Origin: Pseudomonadota bacterium
GTDB lineage: Bacteria; Cyanobacteriota; Vampirovibrionia; LMEP-6097
Reading direction: 5' to 3'
DNA: 12,179 nucleotides
Assembly: GCA_009924885.1 (NCBI GenBank)
Contig: RFQS01000037.1
Location: 1 to 12,179 of the forward strand
The position numbers were made by a program, and so were the translations under genes. Positions 6,567-12,179 of the stretch are shown here, in pieces (the stretch's first letter is position 1; each line of letters starts with the position of its first letter). The notes below the pieces were generated by a model. The model had not been told where the DNA came from and made no database searches. It saw nothing but the letters and a program-made list of their open reading frames with translations.

Positions 6567-7415
6567 GTGAGTGATTCAGAGAAAACTAAGTTTAAAAAAA
6601 ACATATTAATAAGCGGCGGCTCCCGAGGAATCGGTAAGTCCGCCGCTTATTTACTTAGTCGGTCTGATTATAAGGTCTTAGCACCGAGTTCGCAAGAATT
6701 AGATCAAAGTTCTGAAAAATCTGTCCAAGATTATTTCTCAAACGCAGAAATTGAAGATTGCGAGCAGTATCTTGAAGGGATTGCTCACAGTCGTACAAGT
6801 TCAAGGCTAAGGAGGACGAATGACCGCAGTGTACTGCGGGTACATGAGGATCATGAGGACGACGAAAACGCAGAAATTGAAGATTGCGAGCAGTCCCTCT
6901 ATGGACTTATAGTAAATGCTGGTGTATATCACAGTTCATGCTTTGAGGAATACAGCTTTAATGACTGGCAGAGGGTTTTAGATGTTAATTTAAATGGTGC
7001 CTTTCATTTAGTTAAGGCAGCTTTACCCCTGTTAAAAACTTATACCGAGCTTAATCCAAAAGACTACTCACGAATTATTTTCATCTCATCCGTCAGTGCC
7101 TATACTGGTGAACTTTATGCTCCAGCATATAGTGCAAGTAAAGCTGCTTTAATCGCTTTAGCAAAGAGTCTTGCATTGGAGTTCGCTAAATACAAAATTA
7201 CAGTTAATAGTATATGTCCAGGTTGGGTTAAGACTGATATGGCATTAAATCAGATGCCTAATGAAGATAGTGTTAAAAACAGTCTCGGAGCGACTTTACA
7301 GAATCGCTGGATAGAACCTGAAGAAATCGCACATGCTATTAGTTATTTACTTTCCGAACCAGCTAAAGGAATCACTGGCGAGCAAATCAATATCACAGCT
7401 GGATTAGACATTTAA
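6567..7415 (+). CDS. Short-chain dehydrogenase/reductase with in-frame repeat insert
   Basis: Classical SDR, FabG-like, using NAD(P)H to reduce or oxidise a carbonyl/alcohol. Motifs are the cofactor loop GGSRGIG (17-23), NAG (117-119), N141 in VNLNG, S175 in ISSVSAY, Y188 and K192 in YSASK, and PGWVKTDM (218-225). The catalytic tetrad is complete. It has 282 residues against about 240-250 for the family; the excess is residues 68-109, a charged segment encoded by a 126-bp repeat insert just before the NAG strand. The frame is preserved, so the enzyme is probably still made with an extra surface loop. The GTG at 6567 is the only start before the cofactor loop. FabG and acetoacetyl-CoA reductase are both possible; the substrate cannot be told. 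It is 29 bp downstream of fdxA and convergent with trpA. Confidence 0.92.
   Translation: MSDSEKTKFKKNILISGGSRGIGKSAAYLLSRSDYKVLAPSSQELDQSSEKSVQDYFSNAEIEDCEQYLEGIAHSRTSSRLRRTNDRSVLRVHEDHEDDENAEIEDCEQSLYGLIVNAGVYHSSCFEEYSFNDWQRVLDVNLNGAFHLVKAALPLLKTYTELNPKDYSRIIFISSVSAYTGELYAPAYSASKAALIALAKSLALEFAKYKITVNSICPGWVKTDMALNQMPNEDSVKNSLGATLQNRWIEPEEIAHAISYLLSEPAKGITGEQINITAGLDI
6740..6894 (+). mobile_element. In-frame 126-bp palindromic-element-like insert in the SDR gene
   Basis: A 29-bp sequence occurs at 6740-6768 and again, identically, at 6866-6894. The offset is 126 bp, exactly 42 codons, and both copies encode NAEIEDCEQ (residues 59-67 and 101-109). Removing one repeat unit restores a normal-length SDR. 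The unique part between the copies contains CCGCAGT-GT-ACTGCGG (6824-6839), a 7-bp inverted repeat, and a tandem CATGAGGAtCATGAGGA. The encoded peptide (68-100) is rich in Arg, Asp, Glu and His, unlike the rest of the enzyme. The behaviour, small, palindrome-bearing and frame-preserving inside a gene, resembles Rickettsia palindromic elements. Identity with that family is not claimed. An inverted 16-nt match lies at 7437-7452. Confidence 0.8.
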
Positions 7416-7436
7416 GAGACCGCTGCACAACTCCAT

Positions 7437-7452
7437 TTTCTGCGTTTTCGTC
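7437..7452 (-). repeat. Inverted 16-nt match to the SDR insert end, abutting the trpA stop
   Basis: GACGAAAACGCAGAAA, read on the minus strand from 7452 to 7437, matches 6861-6876 exactly. Past it the two copies keep a loose resemblance (ATGGAGTTGTGCAGC against ATTGAAGATTGCGAGC). It begins at the last base of the trpA stop codon (TAG). It may be the end of a decayed second element copy. Confidence 0.55.
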
Positions 7453-8279
7453 TAAACGTTCTCTATTTTAGAAGTGTTAACCGATCTTATAAAATCCCTA
7501 AATATTTCTAAATCAGGACTCTGATCTTCTTCTAAGACGCAAATTGCTTTGGTGCCGATAATGGCTATCTCTACACCTAAATCTAAAGTATCGCGTACTT
7601 TAGTAGCACTATCTATGCCGAATCCTAAGCCAATCGGCTTATCTGGAGCATATTTATGAATTTCAGCTATTTTCTGCTTTAGAATGGCATTAGTTCCTTG
7701 CCATTTTGTGATATCACTATCAGAGCCAGTTATACCAATACGGCTCACTAAATATATAAATGGTTCTGATAGCTCTACAATTTTTTCAATTCGCTGCTCT
7801 GAGCTAGTTATGGCTACTAGTAAAGTTAAAGTAAGTCCATAGGTTTTTAAAATTTTAGAAACCGTCTCAGCTTCTTCCACTGGCAGATCTGGAATGAGTA
7901 AGCCTTTAATGCCATATTCTGAACACTTTTTAGCTAATTTCTCTATACCATAGACGTAGACAGGATTATAGTAAGTGAAGAAAATAATATTATTTAATCC
8001 ATAATTACAAGAGTCTACTAAACCAGCTTCTGATCGAGCTTGAGCGACAAGATCAAAAATTTTATCTATATTAATTCCATTAGCTAAAGCTTTAAAACTC
8101 GCATTCTGAATTACGGGGCCATCAGCAAGAGGATCAGAGAAAGGTATGCCAAGCTCAATCAAAGAAACCTTTTCTTCGTGCAGTATCTTTAAAGCCTTAA
8201 TACACGCGTCTTCTGAAGGATAAGCGGCGGTAACAAAAATACCTAACATATTACTCGTCATGCTCTCCAGTTTCATCAT
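7452..8279 (-). CDS. trpA: Tryptophan synthase alpha chain
   Basis: TrpA, a TIM-barrel lyase that splits indole-3-glycerol phosphate to indole and glyceraldehyde 3-phosphate and passes indole to TrpB. It has 275 residues, the normal length. The signature IELGIPFSDPLADGPVIQNA (41-60) carries both catalytic acids, E42 and D53 (equivalent to Glu49 and Asp60 of the Salmonella enzyme). YNPVYVYGIEKL and the phosphate-binding GLGFGI follow. The first ATG (8279) or the adjacent one (8276) gives an N-terminus that aligns with other TrpA proteins. GGAG at 8284-8281 serves as ribosome site for the second ATG. M11 (ATG at 8249), 1 nt after the stop of the upstream microprotein, is an alternative. It overlaps the 38-aa gene by 29 nt, so the two are probably translationally coupled. 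No trpB or other trp gene is in the window. Confidence 0.94.
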   Translation of the reverse strand: MMKLESMTSNMLGIFVTAAYPSEDACIKALKILHEEKVSLIELGIPFSDPLADGPVIQNASFKALANGINIDKIFDLVAQARSEAGLVDSCNYGLNNIIFFTYYNPVYVYGIEKLAKKCSEYGIKGLLIPDLPVEEAETVSKILKTYGLTLTLLVAITSSEQRIEKIVELSEPFIYLVSRIGITGSDSDITKWQGTNAILKQKIAEIHKYAPDKPIGLGFGIDSATKVRDTLDLGVEIAIIGTKAICVLEEDQSPDLEIFRDFIRSVNTSKIENV

Positions 8280-8367
8280 GCTCCGCAGCTTTATTAGCTT
8301 TAAGCATTAAAAAAAGAACAGTCCCTATAATTACTGTAAGTGTTCCAAATATTGCAATTGCCATCAT
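8251..8367 (-). CDS. 38-aa single-span membrane microprotein
   Basis: A short open frame of 38 codons between gdhA and trpA. Residues 3-22 form a hydrophobic helix (AIAIFGTLTVIIGTVLFLML). Then comes KANKAAEHDETGEHDE, a short basic patch followed by an acidic, histidine-containing tail. The positive residues just after the span suggest the tail is cytoplasmic. It begins with two ATGs (8367 and 8364). A perfect TATAAT lies 6 nt before the first, so it is probably the first gene of a leaderless mRNA that continues into trpA, which it overlaps by 29 nt. I recognise no family. Its size recalls small subunits of membrane complexes, but no partner is visible. The promoter, the clean span-plus-tail layout and the coupling with trpA argue that it is real. 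Confidence 0.65.
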   Translation of the reverse strand: MMAIAIFGTLTVIIGTVLFLMLKANKAAEHDETGEHDE

Positions 8368-8373
8368 AGATGT

Positions 8374-8403
8374 ATTATATTACGCTCATAATCTAAGCGT
8401 CTA
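8374..8403 (-). promoter_or_regulatory. Promoter of the microprotein-trpA unit
   Basis: On the minus strand a perfect -10 TATAAT (8379-8374) is preceded, 18 bp upstream, by TAGACG (8403-8398), a 4-of-6 -35 that overlaps the gdhA stop codon. ACATCT, six bases, separates the -10 from the ATG at 8367, so the transcript should have essentially no leader. trpA expression thus appears independent of gdhA readthrough. Confidence 0.65.
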
Positions 8404-9726
8404 GAAGCCTCTAATAATAAGAGCCGATGCTACACGATTTAGAGCTATACAATAAGCTGCCTGTCTAAGACCTATGTTTTTTTCTCTAGCTAGTTTCGTT
8501 ACATTCTGAAAAGCTCTCATCATGTAGTTTTCTAATTCTTGAGCGACTCTTTCATATGTCCAGTAGAACTGCTGTAAATTCTGTACCCATTCAAAATAGC
8601 TACAAATTACACCACCAGCATTTGCTAACACACTAGGAACTATCAGAACGCCCTGTTCAAATAGAATCGCATTGCCTTCTGGGGTAGTAGGGGCATTAGC
8701 TGCTTCTAAAAGTATTTTAAGATTCTTCGCATTCTTAGCGACTTTCGCTGTAATAGCTTTAGAAAGTGCTGCTGGTACTAATACATCACAGTCAAGCATT
8801 AAAAGTTCATCACGGGGAATACTAGTAGCTCCCTCGAAACCATCTAAAGATTCATTATGACTGTCAGCGTAAGCTTTTAAAGCTGCTATATCTATACCAT
8901 TAGGATTATAAACCGCACTAACAGCATTACTGATGCCGATAACCTTTGCTCCGAGCTCTTCTGAAATAATTTTTGCACTGAAATAACCAACATTCCCAAA
9001 TCCTTGAATCGCTACAGTTAGATCTCTTGGGTCGTAACCTCTATATTTGCATGCCTCACGCATGCAAATAGCCACGCCTCTACCTGTAGCTTCTAAACGT
9101 CCTTGTGAGCCACCCACTTCAAGGGGTTTTCCCGTAACCACTGCTAGGGAATTATTAGAATGAGATTTAGAGAATTCATCATAGATCCAAGCCATAACCT
9201 GTGGATTGGTATTCACGTCTGGTGCAGGAATGTCTACATAAGGACCGATATTATCACCTAAATGTGAAACTAAAGCCTTGGTAAGTCTTCTCAGTTCGTG
9301 AAAAGAAAGTTTTTTAGGATTAATCGCTACTCCACCTTTAGCACCACCAAAGGGAATGTCTACAAGAGCAGTTTTCCAAGTCATTAGATTCGCCATCTCT
9401 CTAACTTCTTGTAGATTAACTTCTTCGTGATATCTTATGCCACCTTTAAAAGGGCCGCGAGCATTATTATGCTGAACTCTGTAAGCATGGACAGGTAGTA
9501 GGCTGCCATCATCCAGTCTTAGAGGAATTTCCATAAGAATTTCTCGCTTACAAGTATTTAGATAAGAGAGTATTTGATCATTAATCTCTTTGCCATGTAG
9601 ATTTTGTTTTCGATTTAATAAAAATGCAGACGCTGCATCGTAGCAGGTTTTCCCGCCTAACGTGTAATCTGATTCTATTGTTGTTTCATCAAGTACCATG
9701 GTTATTGTTTTCTCATCAAACGCCAT
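8401..9726 (-). CDS. gdhA: Glutamate dehydrogenase (hexameric)
   Basis: Glu/Leu/Phe/Val dehydrogenase family, 441 residues. Reductive amination of 2-oxoglutarate by ammonia, or the reverse, in the cytoplasm. Active-site lysines are K94 (GPFKGGIR), K118 (TWKTAL) and K130 (GGAKGG), with the catalytic aspartate D170 in DIPAPDVNTNPQVMAW. They keep a constant +5 offset from the Clostridium symbiosum enzyme. TGKPLxxGGSxGRxEATGRGV (198-218) and the Rossmann loop GFGNVG (242-247) follow. These motifs favour glutamate over leucine or phenylalanine. The residue at the end of the second Rossmann strand is N267 (ISNAVS) where NAD-specific relatives have Asp, so NADP or dual cofactor use is possible. The start is well set: AAAGGAGA lies at normal distance upstream. 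It is divergent from the pseudouridine synthase gene and followed by the microprotein-trpA unit. Confidence 0.94.
   Translation of the reverse strand: MAFDEKTITMVLDETTIESDYTLGGKTCYDAASAFLLNRKQNLHGKEINDQILSYLNTCKREILMEIPLRLDDGSLLPVHAYRVQHNNARGPFKGGIRYHEEVNLQEVREMANLMTWKTALVDIPFGGAKGGVAINPKKLSFHELRRLTKALVSHLGDNIGPYVDIPAPDVNTNPQVMAWIYDEFSKSHSNNSLAVVTGKPLEVGGSQGRLEATGRGVAICMREACKYRGYDPRDLTVAIQGFGNVGYFSAKIISEELGAKVIGISNAVSAVYNPNGIDIAALKAYADSHNESLDGFEGATSIPRDELLMLDCDVLVPAALSKAITAKVAKNAKNLKILLEAANAPTTPEGNAILFEQGVLIVPSVLANAGGVICSYFEWVQNLQQFYWTYERVAQELENYMMRAFQNVTKLAREKNIGLRQAAYCIALNRVASALIIRGF
9045..9069 (-). other. Perfect 10-bp hairpin inside the gdhA coding region
   Basis: ATTTGCATGC (9045-9054) and GCATGCAAAT (9060-9069) are exact inverted copies with a 5-nt loop. 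The stem falls in codons for CMREACKY (about residues 221-228). It would be stable in the mRNA. It may be chance under codon constraint, a protein-binding dyad, or an mRNA processing or pausing site. Confidence 0.5.
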
Positions 9727-9834
9727 TGTTTGATCTCCTTTTGCTATTATTTCTTAAGTAAAAGTTCTGTTTTGCATCACTTCCCTAAGCAATACTTTAT
9801 CATGTAGAAAACTAAAGAAAAGTATTAAGCCCTG

Positions 9835-10716
9835 ATGGTTTCCTTAAGAAATTATTTAAAAGAAAAATATCCAGAGCTGTCTAGTCTCGTCATTAAAAAA
9901 AGCTTAGAGATGGGTGCCTGTACGGTTAACGGCAAAATCGAAAGATATGCTAGCCGAGACGTTAATCCACAGAAGGATAAGATCGCTTACCGTAAAGTTA
10001 AGGATGTCGTCAATAAACCATTAGTGATTAATAAAGCCCGCATCGTTTTCGAGGATGAATATCTATTAATTTACGATAAAGAAGGCTATTATCCAAGCAC
10101 TGAGACTAGTTCTAAAAACCAGATCCACCTTCTTGGAGAATTAAAAAAACAGCTTAAGCTTCGTAAATTATATGCTGTACATCGTTTGGATAAAGGAACC
10201 AGTGGTTTAATCATCTTCGTTAAGGATCAAGAGACTAGTACTAAGTTTAATGAAATGTTTATTGATAAAGAGATTAAGAAAGAATATCTTGCGATTATGG
10301 ATGGTATTTTACCTGCAAATAAAAGTAAGACCCGTATAGATAATGAACTGGTGCTTATAGACAGAAACGAGAGTAGCCAAAAATGGGGGGTGAAGGGTAA
10401 AAATACGACTAAGCCTAGCAGGCAAGCTATTACTGAGCTTGAACTTATAAAAGCCTATAAAGATTATTCTTACGTTAAGCTAAGACCTTTTACAGGCAGA
10501 ACTCACCAACTCAGAGTACATGCAGCTTATTTAGGTCACCCGATTTTAGGTGATACTGTCTATGGTGAAAAATTTAGATGTAAAAAAATATTTGATAGGC
10601 ATTTATTACATGCTTATAAATTAAGCTTTAAACATCCTGTTACGGGAGTTAATTTACAGCTTGTTTCTGACTTGCCAGATGATTTTAAAAAACTAGTTGA
10701 CGCTAATCTCCTGTAG
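9835..10716 (+). CDS. RluA-family pseudouridine synthase
   Basis: Converts selected uridines of rRNA or tRNA to pseudouridine. It has 293 residues, normal for RluA/RluC/RluD. An S4-like RNA-binding segment occupies about residues 1-52 (KKSLEMGACTVNGK typical). The catalytic domain follows, with HRLDKGTSGLIIF (116-128); D119 is the catalytic aspartate. RPFTGRTHQLRVHAAYLGHPILGD (217-240) is the other family signature. Whether the target is 23S rRNA (RluC or RluD sites) or tRNA cannot be read from the sequence, so no symbol is given. The ATG at 9835 has no Shine-Dalgarno; TATTAA (9823-9828), an imperfect -10, lies 6 nt upstream, so a leaderless mRNA is possible. It is divergent from gdhA over 108 bp. 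No clear terminator follows, only an AT hairpin (10746-10765). Confidence 0.92.
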   Translation: MVSLRNYLKEKYPELSSLVIKKSLEMGACTVNGKIERYASRDVNPQKDKIAYRKVKDVVNKPLVINKARIVFEDEYLLIYDKEGYYPSTETSSKNQIHLLGELKKQLKLRKLYAVHRLDKGTSGLIIFVKDQETSTKFNEMFIDKEIKKEYLAIMDGILPANKSKTRIDNELVLIDRNESSQKWGVKGKNTTKPSRQAITELELIKAYKDYSYVKLRPFTGRTHQLRVHAAYLGHPILGDTVYGEKFRCKKIFDRHLLHAYKLSFKHPVTGVNLQLVSDLPDDFKKLVDANLL

Positions 10717-10832
10717 AAGATAGTCCTGCACAGTGATTTATGATGATTTATAAAATTCTATAAATTAAAATTAAAGTTCTCCCCTAAACAGCCGATAAAT
10801 AATCTTGTAAGTCAATTACTCGGGGGGGATAA

Positions 10833-11318
10833 ATGAAAAAGGTTGTATTAACCACAGGTTTAGTTTTATTCAGTGCTTTAAGCTCAGGGACTTCGCTAAA
10901 TGCTTTAGCTCCAGTGAGATTATCTGTTAGCGCTCAATCATATGATCCAAGACTATTTGGAATTTGGGAAGTGCATACAGTAGTCATAGATTCTGACTGT
11001 AAATATGTCAAAGAAGGTCTGAAAAGTACTTCTAAGCTAAGTTTTCATTTAGTAAATGGTAAATTAGTTCCAAAATGGTATAACCATGACTGGGATCTGG
11101 TAGCTAACCGGCTTTTTAAGCTAAATGATGACAATAAACTTCTCTGGGTAAGAGAGAATAAACTTCAACGTGGTAAACACTTATGGGTAGCTAAATCCAC
11201 CGATATCTTCAATATTCAGAATCGAGATTATATTACAGCAGAGAGCGATGTCGAACAGTATTTAAATGGACGTTATACTGGTGACTATAAAACCATCTCT
11301 TATCTAAAAAAACTTTAA
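10833..11318 (+). CDS. Hypothetical secreted protein
   Basis: I do not recognise the family. It encodes 161 residues beginning with a signal peptide: MKK, a hydrophobic stretch (4-26), and likely cleavage after SLNALA (about 26) or near VSAQ (about 35). There is no lipobox cysteine. The mature part of about 125-135 residues has a FGIWEVHTVVIDSDC segment, is rich in Trp, Tyr and Lys, appears mostly beta, has a single cysteine (about 56), and shows no membrane anchor, repeat or enzyme motif. It is probably exported to the periplasm or outside. The start is well supported by the run GGGGGGA 3 nt before the ATG. It stands alone between the pseudouridine synthase and a strong terminator. Its long 3' region has nested inverted repeats. 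Confidence 0.75.
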   Translation: MKKVVLTTGLVLFSALSSGTSLNALAPVRLSVSAQSYDPRLFGIWEVHTVVIDSDCKYVKEGLKSTSKLSFHLVNGKLVPKWYNHDWDLVANRLFKLNDDNKLLWVRENKLQRGKHLWVAKSTDIFNIQNRDYITAESDVEQYLNGRYTGDYKTISYLKKL

Positions 11319-11410
11319 GTAAAGGGGGGAACTTAGTAATTTAAATCTTATATCTCGTACTTCTTCTTTTCTTCTTCAAAATTAAGATTTAAATTCTACA
11401 AACTTTACTT
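11317..11410. repeat. Nested inverted repeats 3' of the secreted-protein gene
   Basis: AAGTAAAG (11317-11324) pairs with CTTTACTT (11403-11410). Inside these, AATTTAAATCTTA (11338-11350) pairs perfectly with TAAGATTTAAATT (11383-11395). The loop (11351-11382) is pyrimidine-rich with TTCTTCTTTTCTTCTTC. The structure starts at the stop codon and ends just before the terminator hairpin. It may protect the mRNA 3' end, bind a protein, or belong to a small RNA. Confidence 0.6.
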
Positions 11411-11412
11411 TT

Positions 11413-11447
11413 AAAAAGCGGGGGCCAAGCTCCCGCTTTTTATTTTT
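11413..11447. terminator. Strong bidirectional terminator
   Basis: GCGGGGGC (11418-11425) pairs with GCTCCCGC (11429-11436) around a CAA loop, with one G-T wobble. The stem is extended by AAAAA (11413-11417) against TTTTT (11437-11441), and TATTTTT follows. The flanking A and T runs let it work in both directions. It ends the secreted-protein gene from the left and ubiE from the right; the ubiE stop codon lies within its T run. Confidence 0.93.
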
Positions 11448-12162
11448 GTACTACTAGAGCTATAGTCCCGAACATAAGATCTTTAAAATAACTACGAGTG
11501 AAGCCCTGATCCCAGAACATTTGTGAAAGTTCTTTCTGTTTAGGCCAAGTTTCTAAAGAATCTACTAGATATCTATAAGCTAATTTATCACCAGCAAATA
11601 TAGAGCCTAAAAGTGGTATGAAATTTAGGAAAATATTTTTATAAATATTCTGAATAAAGGGCTGTTCCGGATGACCTAAATCTAAGCTAACAATAAAACC
11701 ACCAGGTTTTAAAACTCTGAAGATCTCCTGTATAGCTCTGCTTAGATCAGCTACATTCCTAAGTCCGAATCCTACAGAAATAGCATCAAAATTATCATCA
11801 GGAAAAGGTAATTCTAGTGCATCACCTGGCATAAACGTGATTTTAGTAGCCCAAGGTTCTTTAATCTTTCGCTGACGCTTTTCTGCTTCTTCTAACATCG
11901 GAGGGCAAGAATCAATAGCCATCACTTTAGATACTTGTGGTTTTTTAGCCCACATTTGAGCCATATCACCAGTACCGGTACAAAGGTCTAAGACTTTAGC
12001 GTGTTTTAAATAAGGTATATTAACCGAGGCACTTTCAATGGCTTGTTTTTTCCAAATCTGATGCAGATTAAAAGTCATAATATTATTCAAGAAGTCGTAT
12101 TTTTTTGCGATTCTTGTAAACATTTGATTAATGAATAATGATTTATTTTCGATTTGAAGCAC
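11440..12162 (-). CDS. ubiE: Demethylmenaquinone/ubiquinone methyltransferase
   Basis: UbiE/MenG C-methyltransferase: SAM-dependent methylation of the quinone ring, the late step of menaquinone (or ubiquinone) synthesis, at the inner face of the membrane. It has 240 residues, normal length. The first family signature is YDFLNNIMTFNLHQIWKK (22-39). SAM motif I is VLDLCTGTGD (57-66), motif II is PGDALELPFPDDNFD (112-126), and the second signature is GFGLRNVADL (131-140) followed by RVLKPGG (149-155). The start is GTG at 12162; no Shine-Dalgarno is present, but TAGAAT (12174-12169) lies 6 nt upstream. The quinone cannot be told from this protein alone; menG would be the name in a menaquinone-only organism. 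It converges on the secreted-protein gene. Confidence 0.94.
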   Translation of the reverse strand: MLQIENKSLFINQMFTRIAKKYDFLNNIMTFNLHQIWKKQAIESASVNIPYLKHAKVLDLCTGTGDMAQMWAKKPQVSKVMAIDSCPPMLEEAEKRQRKIKEPWATKITFMPGDALELPFPDDNFDAISVGFGLRNVADLSRAIQEIFRVLKPGGFIVSLDLGHPEQPFIQNIYKNIFLNFIPLLGSIFAGDKLAYRYLVDSLETWPKQKELSQMFWDQGFTRSYFKDLMFGTIALVVQK

Positions 12163-12168
12163 ACTAAT

Positions 12169-12174
12169 ATTCTA
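12169..12174 (-). promoter_or_regulatory. ubiE -10 box, probable leaderless promoter
   Basis: TAGAAT on the minus strand, 5 of 6 to the -10 consensus, is separated by six bases (ATTAGT) from the GTG start. The -35 lies beyond the window. Confidence 0.45.
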
Positions 12175-12179
12175 TTAGC

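Noticed and set aside
8672..8860. 62-codon plus-strand open frame inside gdhA
   Set aside because: Antisense shadow of a conserved catalytic region; no ribosome site or promoter.
10746..10765. Terminator after the pseudouridine synthase
   Set aside because: The stem is entirely A-T (ATTTATA/TATAAAT) with no T run after it; too weak to call.

Overview
The window is an AT-rich piece of a bacterial chromosome (by eye about 35-40% G+C), densely packed with short intergenic gaps and genes on both strands. No phage, transposase, CRISPR or rRNA is visible. The small ferredoxin (C-x5-C-x3-C-P, then C-x2-C-x2-C-x3-C-P) is of the kind common in cyanobacteria and their non-photosynthetic relatives. The in-frame repeat insertion, the Fic protein and the reduced gene style recall host-associated or intracellular bacteria. 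A non-photosynthetic cyanobacterial relative (Vampirovibrionia/Melainabacteria) or an endosymbiont-like lineage are both possible; this assignment is inference and weak.

Layout. 1-1015: the 3' part of obg (ribosome-assembly GTPase), then tRNA-Ala(UGC) at 1037-1112. 1103-1280: repeated copies of the tRNA 3' end and its flank. 1286-3259: acs (acetyl-CoA synthetase). 3294-4718 (minus): a Fic-domain protein with an autoinhibitory helix and a C-terminal winged-helix segment. 4717-4839: a divergent control region with two near-identical 45-bp repeats. 4863-5819: ilvE-type branched-chain aminotransferase, ending at a hairpin terminator shared with a convergent 89-aa unknown gene (5905-6174, minus). 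A Fur-box-like dyad lies between that gene and fdxA (6310-6537). 6567-7415: a short-chain dehydrogenase split in frame by a 126-bp insert flanked by 29-bp direct repeats. On the minus strand, gdhA (9726-8401), a 38-aa membrane microprotein (8367-8251) and trpA (8279-7452) follow one another. 9835-10716: an RluA-family pseudouridine synthase. 10833-11318: a secreted unknown protein. The window closes with ubiE/menG (12162-11440, minus), convergent on a strong bidirectional terminator.

Metabolically the genes are central: acetate activation, branched-chain amino acid transamination, glutamate dehydrogenase (amino-group supply for IlvE), the last steps of tryptophan synthesis, low-potential electron transfer, quinone methylation, plus ribosome and RNA maturation. 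They do not form one pathway operon.

Three things stand out: the in-frame mobile-like insert in the dehydrogenase, with a 16-nt inverted match beside trpA; the duplicated operator-like array between fic and ilvE; and a recurrent TAnnnT box placed 6-7 nt before start codons that lack a Shine-Dalgarno, which suggests widespread leaderless transcription.
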